Shown: positions 19,481 to 29,198, counted from the stretch's first letter. The stretch: DNA of 64,000 nt from Ascoidea asiatica (GCA_001600695.1 BCKQ01000024.1:55793-119792), one strand, 5' to 3'. Program-made: numbers and translations. The notes: generated by a model not told the origin, from the letters alone.

Positions 19481-20693
19481 AATTAAATTAAAAGTATTAC
19501 TAAAAAAAAAGCAAAAATTGAGAAAATTTTCCCAAAATGAATGAATCGTATGTTAATAACAAAAAGCAATCAAAAAACTTAAGGAACTTGAAGTAATTGA
19601 AGTAATTAAAGTAATTGAGGTAATTAAAGTTAAAAAATAGAATACAAGTTTCAAACAACAATGAAGACAATTTTTGATAAAATAAGATATCAAATTTGAA
19701 TTAAATTAAATTGTAAAAGAATTTAAAGAGAATAAATGTAACATTACAGTAATGATACCGAAATATATTTAAGTTAATGGGTAATAATGTTGTTTCAAGC
19801 ACGATTAAAATATGAAGAAATTAAAATATTCTATTCACCTTTAAGAGATTGATCTAGAATAACAAACAAACAATCAAACAAACAAACAAGATAAAAGAAT
19901 AAAATCCTTTGAGGCTTCAATGGTCTTTAGTATCTTGATTACATTTATTATTGAAATATACTAGTTTTATTGAAGTTATTGAATTTATTGATTTTATTGG
20001 CGTTGAATTGGTCAAATTCAGATATCAAAAGAAAAACTGAAATATCACATGACCTATACTTCCGTGGCATATATGCACCGGTGGAAACGCATCCGTGGTG
20101 CAGCGGTGGAAACCTGAATAAAGCTGTAGAGGCCTGTGGCGGGCTGTAGATAGTTGTGGCTGGCAGTGGCTCTGTGGCGGTGTGTGTGTGGCAGTGGAGG
20201 GCTGTGTCCCTGTGAAAGGGGAACCGCGGCACGAGAGGGTGGTGCAGGTCCGCATTCCTCGCAGTTCCTCATTTTCATTGCTCTGCGTCTCATCAAATCT
20301 TCGTCGTCTTCTCGTCTTCTCGTCGTCTTCTCGTCTTCTCTTCTCTTCTCTTCTTCTCTTCTTCAATTCTTTCTTATAAAATCTTCAGTCCAACTCCAAC
20401 TCCAAGTCCAAATACAAAACCACTAAACTCAAATAAATATCTTTAATTTAACTAATTCTTAACTTCTTATGCGATATTCCTGCTTTTTTGGTATATTTCA
20501 ATTCATTTAACTAATTTAATTCAATTCAATTCTGTTCAGTTCAATAATCAATAATTTCTTTATTTACTATTTAACTGATTAATATTCTTTCCTTCCTTCA
20601 TATTTTGAATCTTTATATCCATCCATATATCCTTATATTTTTTTCAATATATTTATACAACTTATTTATTTTATAAGTTATTTGTGGCGCTTT
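19452..20693. promoter_or_regulatory. BOL1 upstream gap with GTGG-rich GC island
   Basis: The first 580 bp are AT-rich 3' flank of PTA1, with a CAAA-type simple repeat around 19859-19890. About 20040-20350 is a strong GC-rich island on the BOL1 side. It has TCACATGA (20045-20052), GGTGGAAAC twice (20080-20088 and 20105-20113), at least six GTGGC words, and GCATTCCTCG at 20252-20261, shared with the array upstream of BIK1. A CTTCTCGT-rich pyrimidine tract follows to about 20370. Several overlapping ORFs of 65-113 residues cross the island on both strands; their compositions do not resemble proteins of this genome. Confidence 0.45.
20045..20052. promoter_or_regulatory. TCACATGA (Cbf1-type site) upstream of BOL1
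   Basis: This matches RTCACRTG with one palindrome mismatch. It opens the GC-rich island about 640 bp before the BOL1 start. Confidence 0.35.
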
Positions 20694-21155
20694 ATGTTTC
20701 AAAATTGTTCTAATTCAATATTAAGAACAAATTTACTCTTTGGTTTTAATTGTAATTCAATTAAATTTACTAGAAATATGTCAGGTATATTAAAATATTC
20801 ATCTTCAACTCCAGGTCCAATTGAAAAAGGTATAGTTACAAAATTATTAAATGAATTTAATCCAACTTCTTTAACAATTCAAAATGATTCTTCAAAACAT
20901 TCTCATCATGCAGGTATAAGAAATGCAAAAAATATTACTGAATCTCATTTTAAAATTGATTTAGTTTCAAATTATTTTAATAATCAAAATTTACCAACAA
21001 GGCATAGAATTGTTTATAAATTATTAGATGATGAATTAAAAAATAAAGGTGTTCATGCTTTAAGTTTAAATATTAAAACTCCAGAAGAAATTGGTATTAA
21101 ATCAAAATTAAATTCAATTCCATCAACTTCAAATTCCGATAATCTTGGAATATGA
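20694..21155 (+). CDS. BOL1: BolA-like iron-sulfur assembly factor, Bol1-like
   Basis: BolA-family proteins pair with monothiol glutaredoxins and help mature mitochondrial [4Fe-4S] proteins. The fold is clear: KHSHHAGI, then ESHFKIDLVSNYF, then LPTRHRIVYKLLDDEL, then GVHALSLNIKTPEE. The conserved His residues of the SHHAG and RH motifs are present. The coding frame is open back to a TTG at 20682. The first ATG is at 20694 (153 residues) and begins with a basic, Asn/Leu/Phe-rich presequence-like stretch. A second in-frame ATG at 20778 (MSGILKY) would give a 125-residue form lacking it. The KTPEE ending is closer to Bol1 than to Bol3. PTA1 is the upstream neighbour. Confidence 0.82.
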   Translation: MFQNCSNSILRTNLLFGFNCNSIKFTRNMSGILKYSSSTPGPIEKGIVTKLLNEFNPTSLTIQNDSSKHSHHAGIRNAKNITESHFKIDLVSNYFNNQNLPTRHRIVYKLLDDELKNKGVHALSLNIKTPEEIGIKSKLNSIPSTSNSDNLGI

Positions 21156-22012
21156 GATATCTTTCAATAAACTCCTTTTCACTCATCAATTAATAAGTAA
21201 TCTGTTTATTAATTAGAATTTACTTATTTTATATATATCTATATCTATATCTATATCTATATGGTTTTATAATCTTTTTTTTTTTTTGTTTTATTTTCTC
21301 TCTCTCTCTATATAAGTTATACACATATATTTCCATTAGTTCTATTACCTCTGTGTCTGTTTATTATTCTCCCTCCCTGTGAAGATCGAGTCGAGTCCCT
21401 GGAATCAGACAAAGCACAGAATCCAATCCAGTTCCTTTGTTGCAGATCCGAGTTTTCCTCACCGCTTCTTCTGCTCTCCGCCGTGCGGCTCAGACCCATC
21501 CATCTCCGTCGCTGTCCCTTGCTCCTTGGTAACTGCTCCTTCTTTCGGTCGCATTCCGCGTGCATTCCTTAAACATTCCTTGTCCATTCCTTGAGCATTC
21601 CTTGAGCATTCCGTGAACATTCCGTGAACATTCCCTGAACTTTCCTTTTTCTCGTTTCCGCCTCCCTTCAAATTTCAGAATCATTCCATCATAAAACATT
21701 CACCCGCCACCAGACACCAGCCACTCATCTTTTTTTTTAAGATTCATTCTAGGAAGCACAAACACAAATTCAGGGCAGAATTTGTCCAATCTGTCCCTAT
21801 TTATTCCAACGCGTATTTTCTTATATTCTATCAATTACTAAAATATAGATTAGATATATTACCTGTTTCTGAATATTTCACTTATAAATGAACTTAACTG
21901 ATGAATAAATTATATTGACTGAAATAATTAGATATTCATATATACAGTATATATATATATATAAATAAATATATATATATCTATTCTATTCTATTCTATC
22001 ATATTTTATCCC
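21156..22012. promoter_or_regulatory. NAT4 upstream gap with GC island and 11-bp array
   Basis: After a (ATATCT)n microsatellite (21233-21262) and a CT run, about 21340-21720 is a GC-rich island. It contains the CATTCC array (21552-21639, separate entry). ACGCGT at 21809-21814 is an exact MCB-type word about 200 bp before NAT4. The last 130 bp before the start codon are TA-rich. ORFs of 69-82 residues across the array are repeat translations. Confidence 0.45.
21552..21639. repeat. 11-bp tandem array, unit CATTCCNTGAR, eight copies
   Basis: Eight consecutive units of exactly 11 bp start at 21552: CATTCC followed in turn by GCGTG, TTAAA, TTGTC, TTGAG (twice), GTGAA (twice) and CTGAA. CATTCC is invariant. 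The 11-bp step is about one DNA helical turn, so all copies would face the same side of the helix. CATTCC fits the Tec1 consensus CATTCY. The array sits about 375-460 bp upstream of NAT4. Confidence 0.85.
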
Positions 22013-22090
22013 ATGGACAAATTGATTCAAGATACTAATCAATTAGCCATATTTTGTGATTCAATATTTCCAGATTCAATTTCAATCTCA

Positions 22091-22158
<68 letters not shown>

Positions 22159-22789
22159 AATTTCAATTATTAAAAATATAATAACTTTTGATAAATTAAA
22201 ATTTAATAATTTTCAAAAAAATCAATTTTTAAACTTAATTAATGATAATATTGGTGATTTTTATTTAAAAAATTATGGTATAAATTGGAAATTAAATAAA
22301 TTAAATGAATTTAATGATAATGGTTTAATATTTATTTATTATACAATAAAAAGTAAAAGTAAAACTAAAAGTAAAAATATTGAAAATGAAAATGAAAATT
22401 TAGTTGCTTTTTTATCTTTTAATTTAAATTTTAATAAATTTCAAAATAATTTTTATTTTTACCTTTATGAAATTCAAATTAATAAAATTTATCAAAATTT
22501 AAAATTAGGTACAAAATTATTATCAATTTATCATTCATTATCAATAAAAATTAATAAAAATTTATTAATTAAAAATTTATTAAATTTAAATAAACCAATT
22601 TTAAATTATTATTTATCAGTTTTTTCAAAAAATTTAATACCATTAAATTGGTATATTAATAATTTTAATTATAAAAAATTAAATATTAATGATATAAATA
22701 ATGTTGATTTTGATATTCCAATTGAAAAATTTTTAAGAAATGGTAAAATTATTAATCCAATTATTTATATTCTAGTTAAAAAAGTTTAA
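22013..22789 (+). CDS. NAT4: GNAT acetyltransferase, probable histone N-terminal acetyltransferase Nat4/Naa40
   Basis: This is probably the Naa40-type enzyme that acetylates the N-terminal serine of histones H4 and H2A. The 258-residue protein shows the Nat4 order: an NWKLNKLNEFNDNGLIFIYYT block (W...K..E....GLIF), a strand FYFYLYEIQIN like the family YLYEVHV, a cofactor-loop region QNLKLGTKLL, then a late YYLSVFSKN segment and a hydrophobic last strand. The canonical acetyl-CoA loop R/QxxGxG/A is degenerate here (QNLKLG). The protein is extremely rich in Asn, Ile, Leu and Lys, and residues about 27-48 are an uninterrupted poly-Asn run encoded by AAT repeats. Assignment rests on motif order, so a divergent GNAT of another subfamily is possible. 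Its stop codon lies 37 bp from that of the convergent pectinesterase. Confidence 0.6.
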
Positions 22790-22819
22790 ATTATTTAAAT
22801 TATTTAAATTATTTAAATT
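22787..22819. terminator. Shared 3' region of NAT4 and the pectinesterase, AAATTATTT repeats
   Basis: The space between the two convergent stop codons is only 37 bp and is filled by tandem AAATTATTT units, giving overlapping ATTTAAAT palindromes readable on both strands. It probably carries 3'-processing signals for both genes, whose transcripts must then overlap. This is inferred from position and composition. Confidence 0.5.
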
Positions 22820-22826
22820 CTTATTA

Positions 22827-24320
22827 TTATAAATATGTTGAATCAATAAATGAATAATCACTACTAAATACTTTTTTAACTGTATATGATGAAACATCTG
22901 TTAAAATTGTATCATATCCACCTGAGGTTCTACCACTTTCACTATATCCATCTCCTGATGATCCATATTCTGCCATTACTGTTGTACCTGAAACATATCT
23001 ACTTGGACTCCAATCTTTATATCCTGCTTCATTAATCATTGAACACATTTCACAATTCATAAATATTGATCTATGATATTCATCCCATGGTCTACCAAGA
23101 TAACAATCTCCTTCTTTTGAATTACCAATAGTTGTATTTGCTGCAACTAAATCACTATTATTAATATAAACTCCATTTAATGTATTATCTAATGTATCTA
23201 AATCAGAATTTTTCCATGCTGTTATACCACCACCACATGATCTTAAAATTAATTGAGATTTTTCAACCCATAATGTACCATATCCATAAAGAAAATCTGT
23301 TTGTCCTGCAATATTACTATTATAAACATAAACATAAGCATCTGATCCTGCATAAAATGTATCTTGATATGAATAAAATCCACAATAATAAAATGATGCA
23401 TATGCTGATTGAATTGAAATTGCATGTGCTGGTGCAATTCCATAATCATATTCATTATTAACTAAATCAATATTATATAATTTAATATCACCACTTGAAA
23501 CATTTTCAATAATTAATGGTGCTGTTAAAAGATTTGAAATTGTACTACCAATATTTGCTTTATCATATCTAATTTTAACTAAATTTGAATTTTGATCTGT
23601 TGGTGAATTGGTTTGTCCTAAAATTATAATATTTGGATAATTAATTGTTACTTGTTCTTCATAAGTTCCTGAAACAATTAAAATAGTACCTCCATTTGAT
23701 CCAATTGCTGCAATTGCTGCTGATAATGTGGTAAATTTTGTTGATGTACTACTTGATAATGATGAATCAACTAAATATGTACCTGATGAACATCCTGTTA
23801 ATGGATCTGTTGTAACTGCTTGACATGATGCATATGAACTAGCAGATGTAGATGTTGTTGAAGCTACTTCAACTGTTGAATCTTCTGTAGATTCAGAACT
23901 TGTACTTGATGCTGTTGTATCTGCAGATTCAGATTCTACTACTACTGCTGCTACTGTTGAAGATTCAACTATGCTTTCCATAGTTGTTGATTCAGAATCA
24001 TAAACTATAGCAGTTGATGATGATGCAATTGTTGTTGAATCGGCTACTGTTTCAACAGAAGAAATAGAACTTGATTTACTTTTTGCTACTAAAGTAGTTG
24101 TAGCAGAATCTGCAGTTGAAACAGAATTTGAATCATCAGAACCTTCAACACATTGAGAATAATAATCATTTATTTTGGTACATGTACCAGTTGTACAACA
24201 AGTTGAACCTGACCAATTTAAACCACCACATTGATAATATAAAGCAACACAACTTGATTCAGCAATTGTATTAACAGTTAATGCTGAAATAACTAATAAC
24301 AAAATTGAACTCTTTAACAT
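22827..24320 (-). CDS. Secreted pectinesterase with N-terminal cellulose-binding domain (CBM1-CE8)
   Basis: This enzyme should demethylate pectin outside the cell. The 497-residue protein starts with a signal peptide (about 1-20, cut near NTIA). A fungal CBM1 domain follows at about 24-57, with the pattern [15 protein letters not shown] and six Cys at 24, 31, 41, 42, 47 and 57. A Ser/Thr-rich linker of about 110 residues comes next, then a CE8 catalytic domain (about 170-497). Family motifs are present: GTYEEQV (218-224), [11 protein letters not shown] with D320, DFLYG with D342 as the expected nucleophile, and LGRPW with R410. The sequence is intact, and codon use is as AT-rich as its neighbours. 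CBM1 modules are rare in budding yeasts. It implies growth on plant cell-wall material. Confidence 0.92.
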   Translation of the reverse strand: MLKSSILLLVISALTVNTIAESSCVALYYQCGGLNWSGSTCCTTGTCTKINDYYSQCVEGSDDSNSVSTADSATTTLVAKSKSSSISSVETVADSTTIASSSTAIVYDSESTTMESIVESSTVAAVVVESESADTTASSTSSESTEDSTVEVASTTSTSASSYASCQAVTTDPLTGCSSGTYLVDSSLSSSTSTKFTTLSAAIAAIGSNGGTILIVSGTYEEQVTINYPNIIILGQTNSPTDQNSNLVKIRYDKANIGSTISNLLTAPLIIENVSSGDIKLYNIDLVNNEYDYGIAPAHAISIQSAYASFYYCGFYSYQDTFYAGSDAYVYVYNSNIAGQTDFLYGYGTLWVEKSQLILRSCGGGITAWKNSDLDTLDNTLNGVYINNSDLVAANTTIGNSKEGDCYLGRPWDEYHRSIFMNCEMCSMINEAGYKDWSPSRYVSGTTVMAEYGSSGDGYSESGRTSGGYDTILTDVSSYTVKKVFSSDYSFIDSTYL

Positions 24321-25087
24321 TTTTAAGCTAATTCAATTAAGAAAACTAAGAAAATTAGAAATGAAAAGTATTATGGATTTAAAGGATTGACTGAATTTTT
24401 TTCTTTTATTTTTCTTTCTTAAATAAACCGAATTTTATGAGAAGTTTAATAATTAATTTATTTAACTCGAAATTATTGATGAGAAAATAAAATTTTAATA
24501 AAATGAAAAACATATTCACAATAATTTGGAAGATAATCACTTGAATTTATATTGAATTTTAATTTTAATTTCCCAGATTATATTTATTAATGTGAAATCT
24601 TTTGAAACAAAGAGATTTATTCATCAGGGTTCTCTTAATACCATAATAAGCTAAAAATGTTCTTTTTCCAGTTAATTCGAATAAATGTATTAACAATGAT
24701 TTGAAAATTATTGACACACTTAAATTTATTAATAATATTGATCTACAGTTATTATCGGGAAAATTTTTGTTTCATTGGAAAATTATTACGGTAACTCTCT
24801 TTTTATCCAAAATATATTAAAGATCGTTTGAAAGTCAAAACATTTTGATAACTTTATAGAAAATCCAATCCAAGGCTTAAAAGAATATTATTGGTTTGGA
24901 TTTCTCTCATACAAATTTAATAAAGGTATTTTTTTTTAATAATAAAATCAATATATTCTGTCTATAAAAAAAAACTGGGATCGTGATTAATTCTATATAT
25001 AAAAAAAAAAAAAATAAAAAAAAACACAAAGAATTGTTCAAAAAAGTTAATTAGAAAAAGCCACTTTGAATTCTTAGATGTTTTAAG
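24321..25087. promoter_or_regulatory. Pectinesterase promoter gap
   Basis: This 770-bp gap holds the pectinesterase promoter and the GCD2 3' flank. It is uniformly AT-rich, with poly-A stretches near 25000-25030. It has no GC-rich island of the kind seen upstream of many other genes here. I see no repeat, dyad or ORF worth naming. Confidence 0.4.
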
Positions 25088-26815
25088 TCAAAATAAGTTT
25101 TTATATTCTCTTAATATAACAGGAACAGATGAAGGAGGTAAAGAACCAACTTCAGTTATAATTTTATTTATATATTCGGGAGGTGTTAAGTCATACATGA
25201 TATTTAAAATATTTAAATTTGGAATTTTCTTATAATTTTTCAAAGGATCAAAATTTTCATCATTTAATTCTTGTTCTTTTTCATTTTGTTCTCGTTTCTG
25301 TTTCTTTTTCTGTTCTTGTTGTAATTGTTGTTTACTTTTTTCTCCACCTTTAGATTTATTCAATTTATTATTATTAGTATTATTATTTGGAGAATTTGAT
25401 TGTTTTTTAGTTTTAAGATAATATTCGAGTGCATAATTTTTTTTTTTTGGATATGAGGTATAAGAAGTTTTATCATTTAATAAGTAATCATTATCATTTA
25501 ATTCATTTTGAGTTAAAGAATCTAATAAAATTTTATCAGTAAATTTCACAGATTCACAACAAACTAAAATTGGTATTTGTCTTTTATGAGCTAACATTGA
25601 GACCATTGCAGTTCCAACTCTTGAATAAAGTCTACCATTTGATAACATACCATGAGCACCTAAAAATAAACTTGAGATTTTTTTATTATTTTCTAAGATA
25701 TATGATAAAGAATTTATAAAAATATATTTACAATTTTTTTCTGGAAAACCATTATTAATTAAATCTTTTAATAAAGTTTTACCTTCAAATAAAGGTCTTG
25801 AATCAACAATTGTAATATTAAAATTTTTTTTTTGAATTTTATTACAATATAAAAATAATTTTTTTAAAACATTTGAATTACCATAAGTTAAAATTTCTGA
25901 ATGATTTAAAATATGTTCAGAAGCTTTATTAATTATTATAGTTTGAGGAACTTCAAATTTTTCTTGAATATAAGTATCAATTTTTTCACATAAATTAATT
26001 TTAATTTTTTCATCATTTTTTAAATTTATATCAATTGTTGAAATTTCTTGTTTAAGCCAACGAATTGAATTACCCATTGTTATTGATAAAGGTCTTGAAG
26101 TTGTTAAAAATTCAATTTGATAAGATAAATATTGAGTTAAATTTCTTGATAATATTGAATCAATTGGAGTTTTATAATCCATTATTATAATTTTAAAAGT
26201 TTTAAGCATTGCTAAACAACGATTTGTTGAACCAATAATTTTAAAATTTGAATAATTTAAAGATAAAGTTATAATTGAATGATGAATAATATTATTTAAA
26301 ATATTCAGAGAAGATCTTTCATTTCTTTGTTCTTTTGTTGATAAATGAGAAAATAAAGGTATAATTTTATTTGTAATTTGATTATTTGAATTAATTAAAT
26401 TATTATTATTATTTGAACTTGATAATATTGAAATATTATTAATTTGTTTTTTAATTTGTTTTGAAGATGGTTTTAAATTTGAATTTGAATTTATTGAATT
26501 TTCACTTGAAATTCTTTGTTTTGATTGAATTATTGTAATTCCAGCATCTTTTAAATCTTTTTGAGTTTGTTCTTTTTTTGCAGCTCTTTTTGCAGCTTTT
26601 TCTTTTTTTTTTAATTCTTTTAATTCTTTATTTGATAGTTTTTTATTAGTACTTGAAACTTCATTAGATTCAACTTTTTTTGATTCACTAGCTGTTGTTA
26701 CAGCGGTTGTTGTTGTTGATGGTGGTGAAGATTGATTTTGATCCATTTTTGAATTTGAATCCTTTCCTGGTTTGGAAGTGGCTATCACTGCAGGGTTTGA
26801 AGTAGACGTGACCAT
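25088..26815 (-). CDS. GCD2: Translation initiation factor eIF2B delta subunit (Gcd2)
   Basis: Gcd2 is the delta subunit of eIF2B, the exchange factor for eIF2. It belongs to the regulatory subcomplex that senses phosphorylated eIF2 in general amino-acid control. I start at the ATG at 26815 (575 residues); the open frame extends five codons further to a TTG. Residues 1-130 are Ser/Thr and Lys/Glu-rich, including KELKELKKKEKAAKRAAKKE. The conserved core follows with IIGSTNRCLAMLKTF, LFLGAHGMLSNGRLYSRVGTA and ILVCCESVKF. The end matches the family exactly in style: NILNIMYDLTPPEYI and LPPSSVPVILREYK. A Lys/Gln/Asn insertion of about 60 residues lies just before that end. An in-frame CTG occurs at 26308. 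Confidence 0.95.
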   Translation of the reverse strand: MVTSTSNPAVIATSKPGKDSNSKMDQNQSSPPSTTTTAVTTASESKKVESNEVSSTNKKLSNKELKELKKKEKAAKRAAKKEQTQKDLKDAGITIIQSKQRISSENSINSNSNLKPSSKQIKKQINNISILSSSNNNNNLINSNNQITNKIIPLFSHLSTKEQRNERSSLNILNNIIHHSIITLSLNYSNFKIIGSTNRCLAMLKTFKIIIMDYKTPIDSILSRNLTQYLSYQIEFLTTSRPLSITMGNSIRWLKQEISTIDINLKNDEKIKINLCEKIDTYIQEKFEVPQTIIINKASEHILNHSEILTYGNSNVLKKLFLYCNKIQKKNFNITIVDSRPLFEGKTLLKDLINNGFPEKNCKYIFINSLSYILENNKKISSLFLGAHGMLSNGRLYSRVGTAMVSMLAHKRQIPILVCCESVKFTDKILLDSLTQNELNDNDYLLNDKTSYTSYPKKKNYALEYYLKTKKQSNSPNNNTNNNKLNKSKGGEKSKQQLQQEQKKKQKREQNEKEQELNDENFDPLKNYKKIPNLNILNIMYDLTPPEYINKIITEVGSLPPSSVPVILREYKNLF

Positions 26816-27383
26816 CTTTTTGAAATTCAATAATTCAAACGAGAGATATATGAATAATCTATATAATTTGAGATTATTTTACTTCTATAATCACTTCTGT
26901 ATCTATATCTATATCTATATCTATATCTATATCAATATCAATCTCTATATTTATATCAGTATCTAATTATGATATCAAATAACTCAAAGCGCAATCTCTG
27001 AAATATTTTAAAATGATTCACACTTCGCCAGCGCCAGGCTCCCTCCGGTCCCTCCCCTCGGATATTAAAACAGAACGTGATCACGCTTTTTTATTTTAAA
27101 GTTTCCGGCCTTCTTTCCTCTTTCGGATTCTCTGCTTCTTCTGCTTCTTCTGCTGTTTGTGCTGTTTCTGAGTCAAGAAGAAGAAGAAACAAAGAAACTA
27201 ACATTGAAACAGTTAGTAAAAGAGCTACAATTGTTAGTGAGTCTACAGTTCTTCTTAGAGTAATAGTAATAGTAATAGTAATAGTAATAGTAATGGTTGT
27301 AGTATTGATAATCTAGAGTATTTACATGAATTTCATATTTTCTTATTAGTTTAATTATTAATTTGTAATTATAAATTTTATCA
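26816..27383. promoter_or_regulatory. GCD2 promoter gap with GC island and microsatellites
   Basis: The gap carries (ATCTAT)n at 26900-26932, a GC-rich patch at about 27020-27180, a 10-bp perfect palindrome CGTGATCACG (27076-27085), TGAGTCA at 27169-27175, and an (AGTAAT)n microsatellite at 27257-27294. It lies between the GCD2 start and the 3' end of the next gene, so these elements most likely serve GCD2. Confidence 0.45.
27169..27175. promoter_or_regulatory. TGAGTCA, Gcn4/AP-1-type site upstream of GCD2
   Basis: An exact TGASTCA word lies about 355 bp before the GCD2 start. It is notable because Gcd2 controls GCN4 translation, but a single 7-mer can occur by chance. Confidence 0.3.
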
Positions 27384-28778
27384 TTATTTCTTTGATTCAG
27401 ATTTAATTTCATTTTCATTTTCATTTTCATTTTCAATAGCATCTTTTGAATCATTTGAAGAATTAGAACTTAAAGAAGGTTTTCCATATTGAACAACATC
27501 AATTAATTCATCCATTAATGATAATGGTTTTTTATTTAAAATTTTTGAAATTTCTTCAAATTGTTGTAAAAATAATTTTATAACTTTCATTGAATTTTTA
27601 AAATTTTCATTACCATTTAATTTATTAACTTTATTATCAAATTTTGGTAATAAATTATTATTAATTTCATTATAATAAATTTTTAAAAGATTATAAAAAA
27701 TTTGATTATTTAAATAAAAATTATTTAAAATTCCAATTTTTTTAAATTTTATTAAATTTTTTAAATCTTTATTTGATTTAATTTTATTTGATTTAATTTT
27801 ATTTGATTTAATTTTATTTGTTTTAGAATATGAATTATATAATTTTTTTTTTAAATTTTTACAATTTAATTTTGGTATAAGTAAATTAATTTCATTAATA
27901 ATTAATTCTTTTAATTGTAATGTTGGTACTGATGATAAATTTTTATATTTTATTGTAATAAATTTTGATAAAATTGATAATCTTGATAAAATTATAATAT
28001 TTGAATTTTTATTAACAATTGAATTATTTAATGGTTTTAAATAATCTTTTTTAATAAAATTAAATAATGGTTTTGATTTGGTAAATGAATCTGATAATTT
28101 TGAAATTTTTAAATAATAATTTAAAAAATAAATTAAAGAAATATTTTGATCATTTAAAATTTTTTTAAAATTTAATTTATTTGAATATAAAAATGTTAAA
28201 GAATGTGATAATTTATTAAAATAACATGATTTAATTAAAAAATTATTAATTTGATTATAATTTAAAAAATTTGGAAATTTTTTATTAAATTTTAAAAAAT
28301 AATCTCTAATTTTCATATATGATTCAAAATCATTTTCACAATTTATTATATAATCATTTAATAAATTTGATGATGGTAAACCTTTAAAAATTTTTGGTTC
28401 AAATATTTTTTCTTGAGATTTTTCATAATCATCTAAATGAAGATATTTATCTCTTAATAAATGTGCATTTGATGGTCTATAAACTAATAATTTATCTTTT
28501 TTAGTTGTATATAAATAATCTAAAACTCCATCTAATCTTTCTGAAATTTCTATTGTTGATTGATTTTTATCTTCATTTTGCAATTCATTTTCATTTTCAT
28601 TTTGTAATTGACCTTGTAATTGACTTTGAAGATATAATTGTGATTGACTTGGAGTTTGACTTGGAGTTTGAGATTGAACTTGTGGATATTGAATAATTGA
28701 AAATGAATTAAAAGATCTATAATTCTTGAATCCAGACAATGAAGTCTTTGTTAAAGTAGCTAACGAAGATTTGAACAT
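27384..28778 (-). CDS. Unrecognised protein, probably mitochondrial, PPR-like character
   Basis: I cannot assign this 464-residue protein to a family. The first 25 residues (MFKSSLATLTKTSLSGFKN and onward) are basic, Ser/Thr-rich and free of acidic residues, as in a mitochondrial presequence. Residues 30-70 are Gln/Ser/Asn-rich filler. About 75-330 is a conserved-looking helical region in which short Asn/Leu/Tyr/Phe helices follow each other (for example INNFLIKSCYFNKLSHSLTF), resembling PPR-like RNA-binding proteins of yeast mitochondrial gene expression. A KSNKI repeat occurs around residue 320. The C-terminus is a Glu/Asn/Ser tail. It shares a 420-bp divergent promoter with RRP36. Function is not inferred beyond probable mitochondrial location. 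Confidence 0.6.
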   Translation of the reverse strand: MFKSSLATLTKTSLSGFKNYRSFNSFSIIQYPQVQSQTPSQTPSQSQLYLQSQLQGQLQNENENELQNEDKNQSTIEISERLDGVLDYLYTTKKDKLLVYRPSNAHLLRDKYLHLDDYEKSQEKIFEPKIFKGLPSSNLLNDYIINCENDFESYMKIRDYFLKFNKKFPNFLNYNQINNFLIKSCYFNKLSHSLTFLYSNKLNFKKILNDQNISLIYFLNYYLKISKLSDSFTKSKPLFNFIKKDYLKPLNNSIVNKNSNIIILSRLSILSKFITIKYKNLSSVPTLQLKELIINEINLLIPKLNCKNLKKKLYNSYSKTNKIKSNKIKSNKIKSNKDLKNLIKFKKIGILNNFYLNNQIFYNLLKIYYNEINNNLLPKFDNKVNKLNGNENFKNSMKVIKLFLQQFEEISKILNKKPLSLMDELIDVVQYGKPSLSSNSSNDSKDAIENENENENEIKSESKK

Positions 28779-29198
28779 ATTGGAACTGTATCACTGACAG
28801 AACTCACTCTTTATAACAAGTTACAAATCCAATTCTGAAATAATAAAAACCACAATCAACGTTGTATCTACTCAATATCACAATCACCAAATGAACCACC
28901 AGCACCACCTTTATTTATTTATTTATTTATCTATTTCTTTCTTTCTTTCTTTCTTTCATTTTCCTTCTCCGTTCAAAATTCTCACATTTTTAAAATTTCA
29001 GCCAGCTCACGTGATCGCCGACATTTTTCAAAAATTCACAGTGAAGAAATGAAAAAAAAAAAAATACGTTAAAAAACGAGCCTTTGAAAAATGGAAATGG
29101 ATCGATCTATCAGACTGAAATCGAAAAATATTGAAATTATTCCAAAAGACATTTATTGAATTTATCTAATTTTAATATATTGTATATAACCATTATAA
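28779..29198. promoter_or_regulatory. Divergent promoter of the mitochondrial-type gene and RRP36
   Basis: This 420-bp gap contains a TTTA/TTTC microsatellite (28908-28957), TCACGTGA at 29007-29014 and two inverted TGAAAAAT words (29023-29030 on the minus strand, 29084-29091 on the plus strand). TGAAAAAT is the core of the RRPE element found upstream of ribosome-biogenesis genes in yeasts, which suits RRP36. Confidence 0.5.
29007..29014. promoter_or_regulatory. TCACGTGA palindrome (Cbf1-type)
   Basis: This perfect 8-bp palindrome lies 185 bp before the RRP36 start and 229 bp before the opposite gene, in a short GC-richer patch. Confidence 0.5.

Noticed and set aside
20025-20426. Overlapping ORFs of 65-113 codons on both strands through the BOL1 GC island
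   Set aside because: Their protein compositions (Arg/His/Pro or Ser/Leu runs) are unlike proteins of this genome, and they exist because stop codons are scarce in GC-rich DNA.
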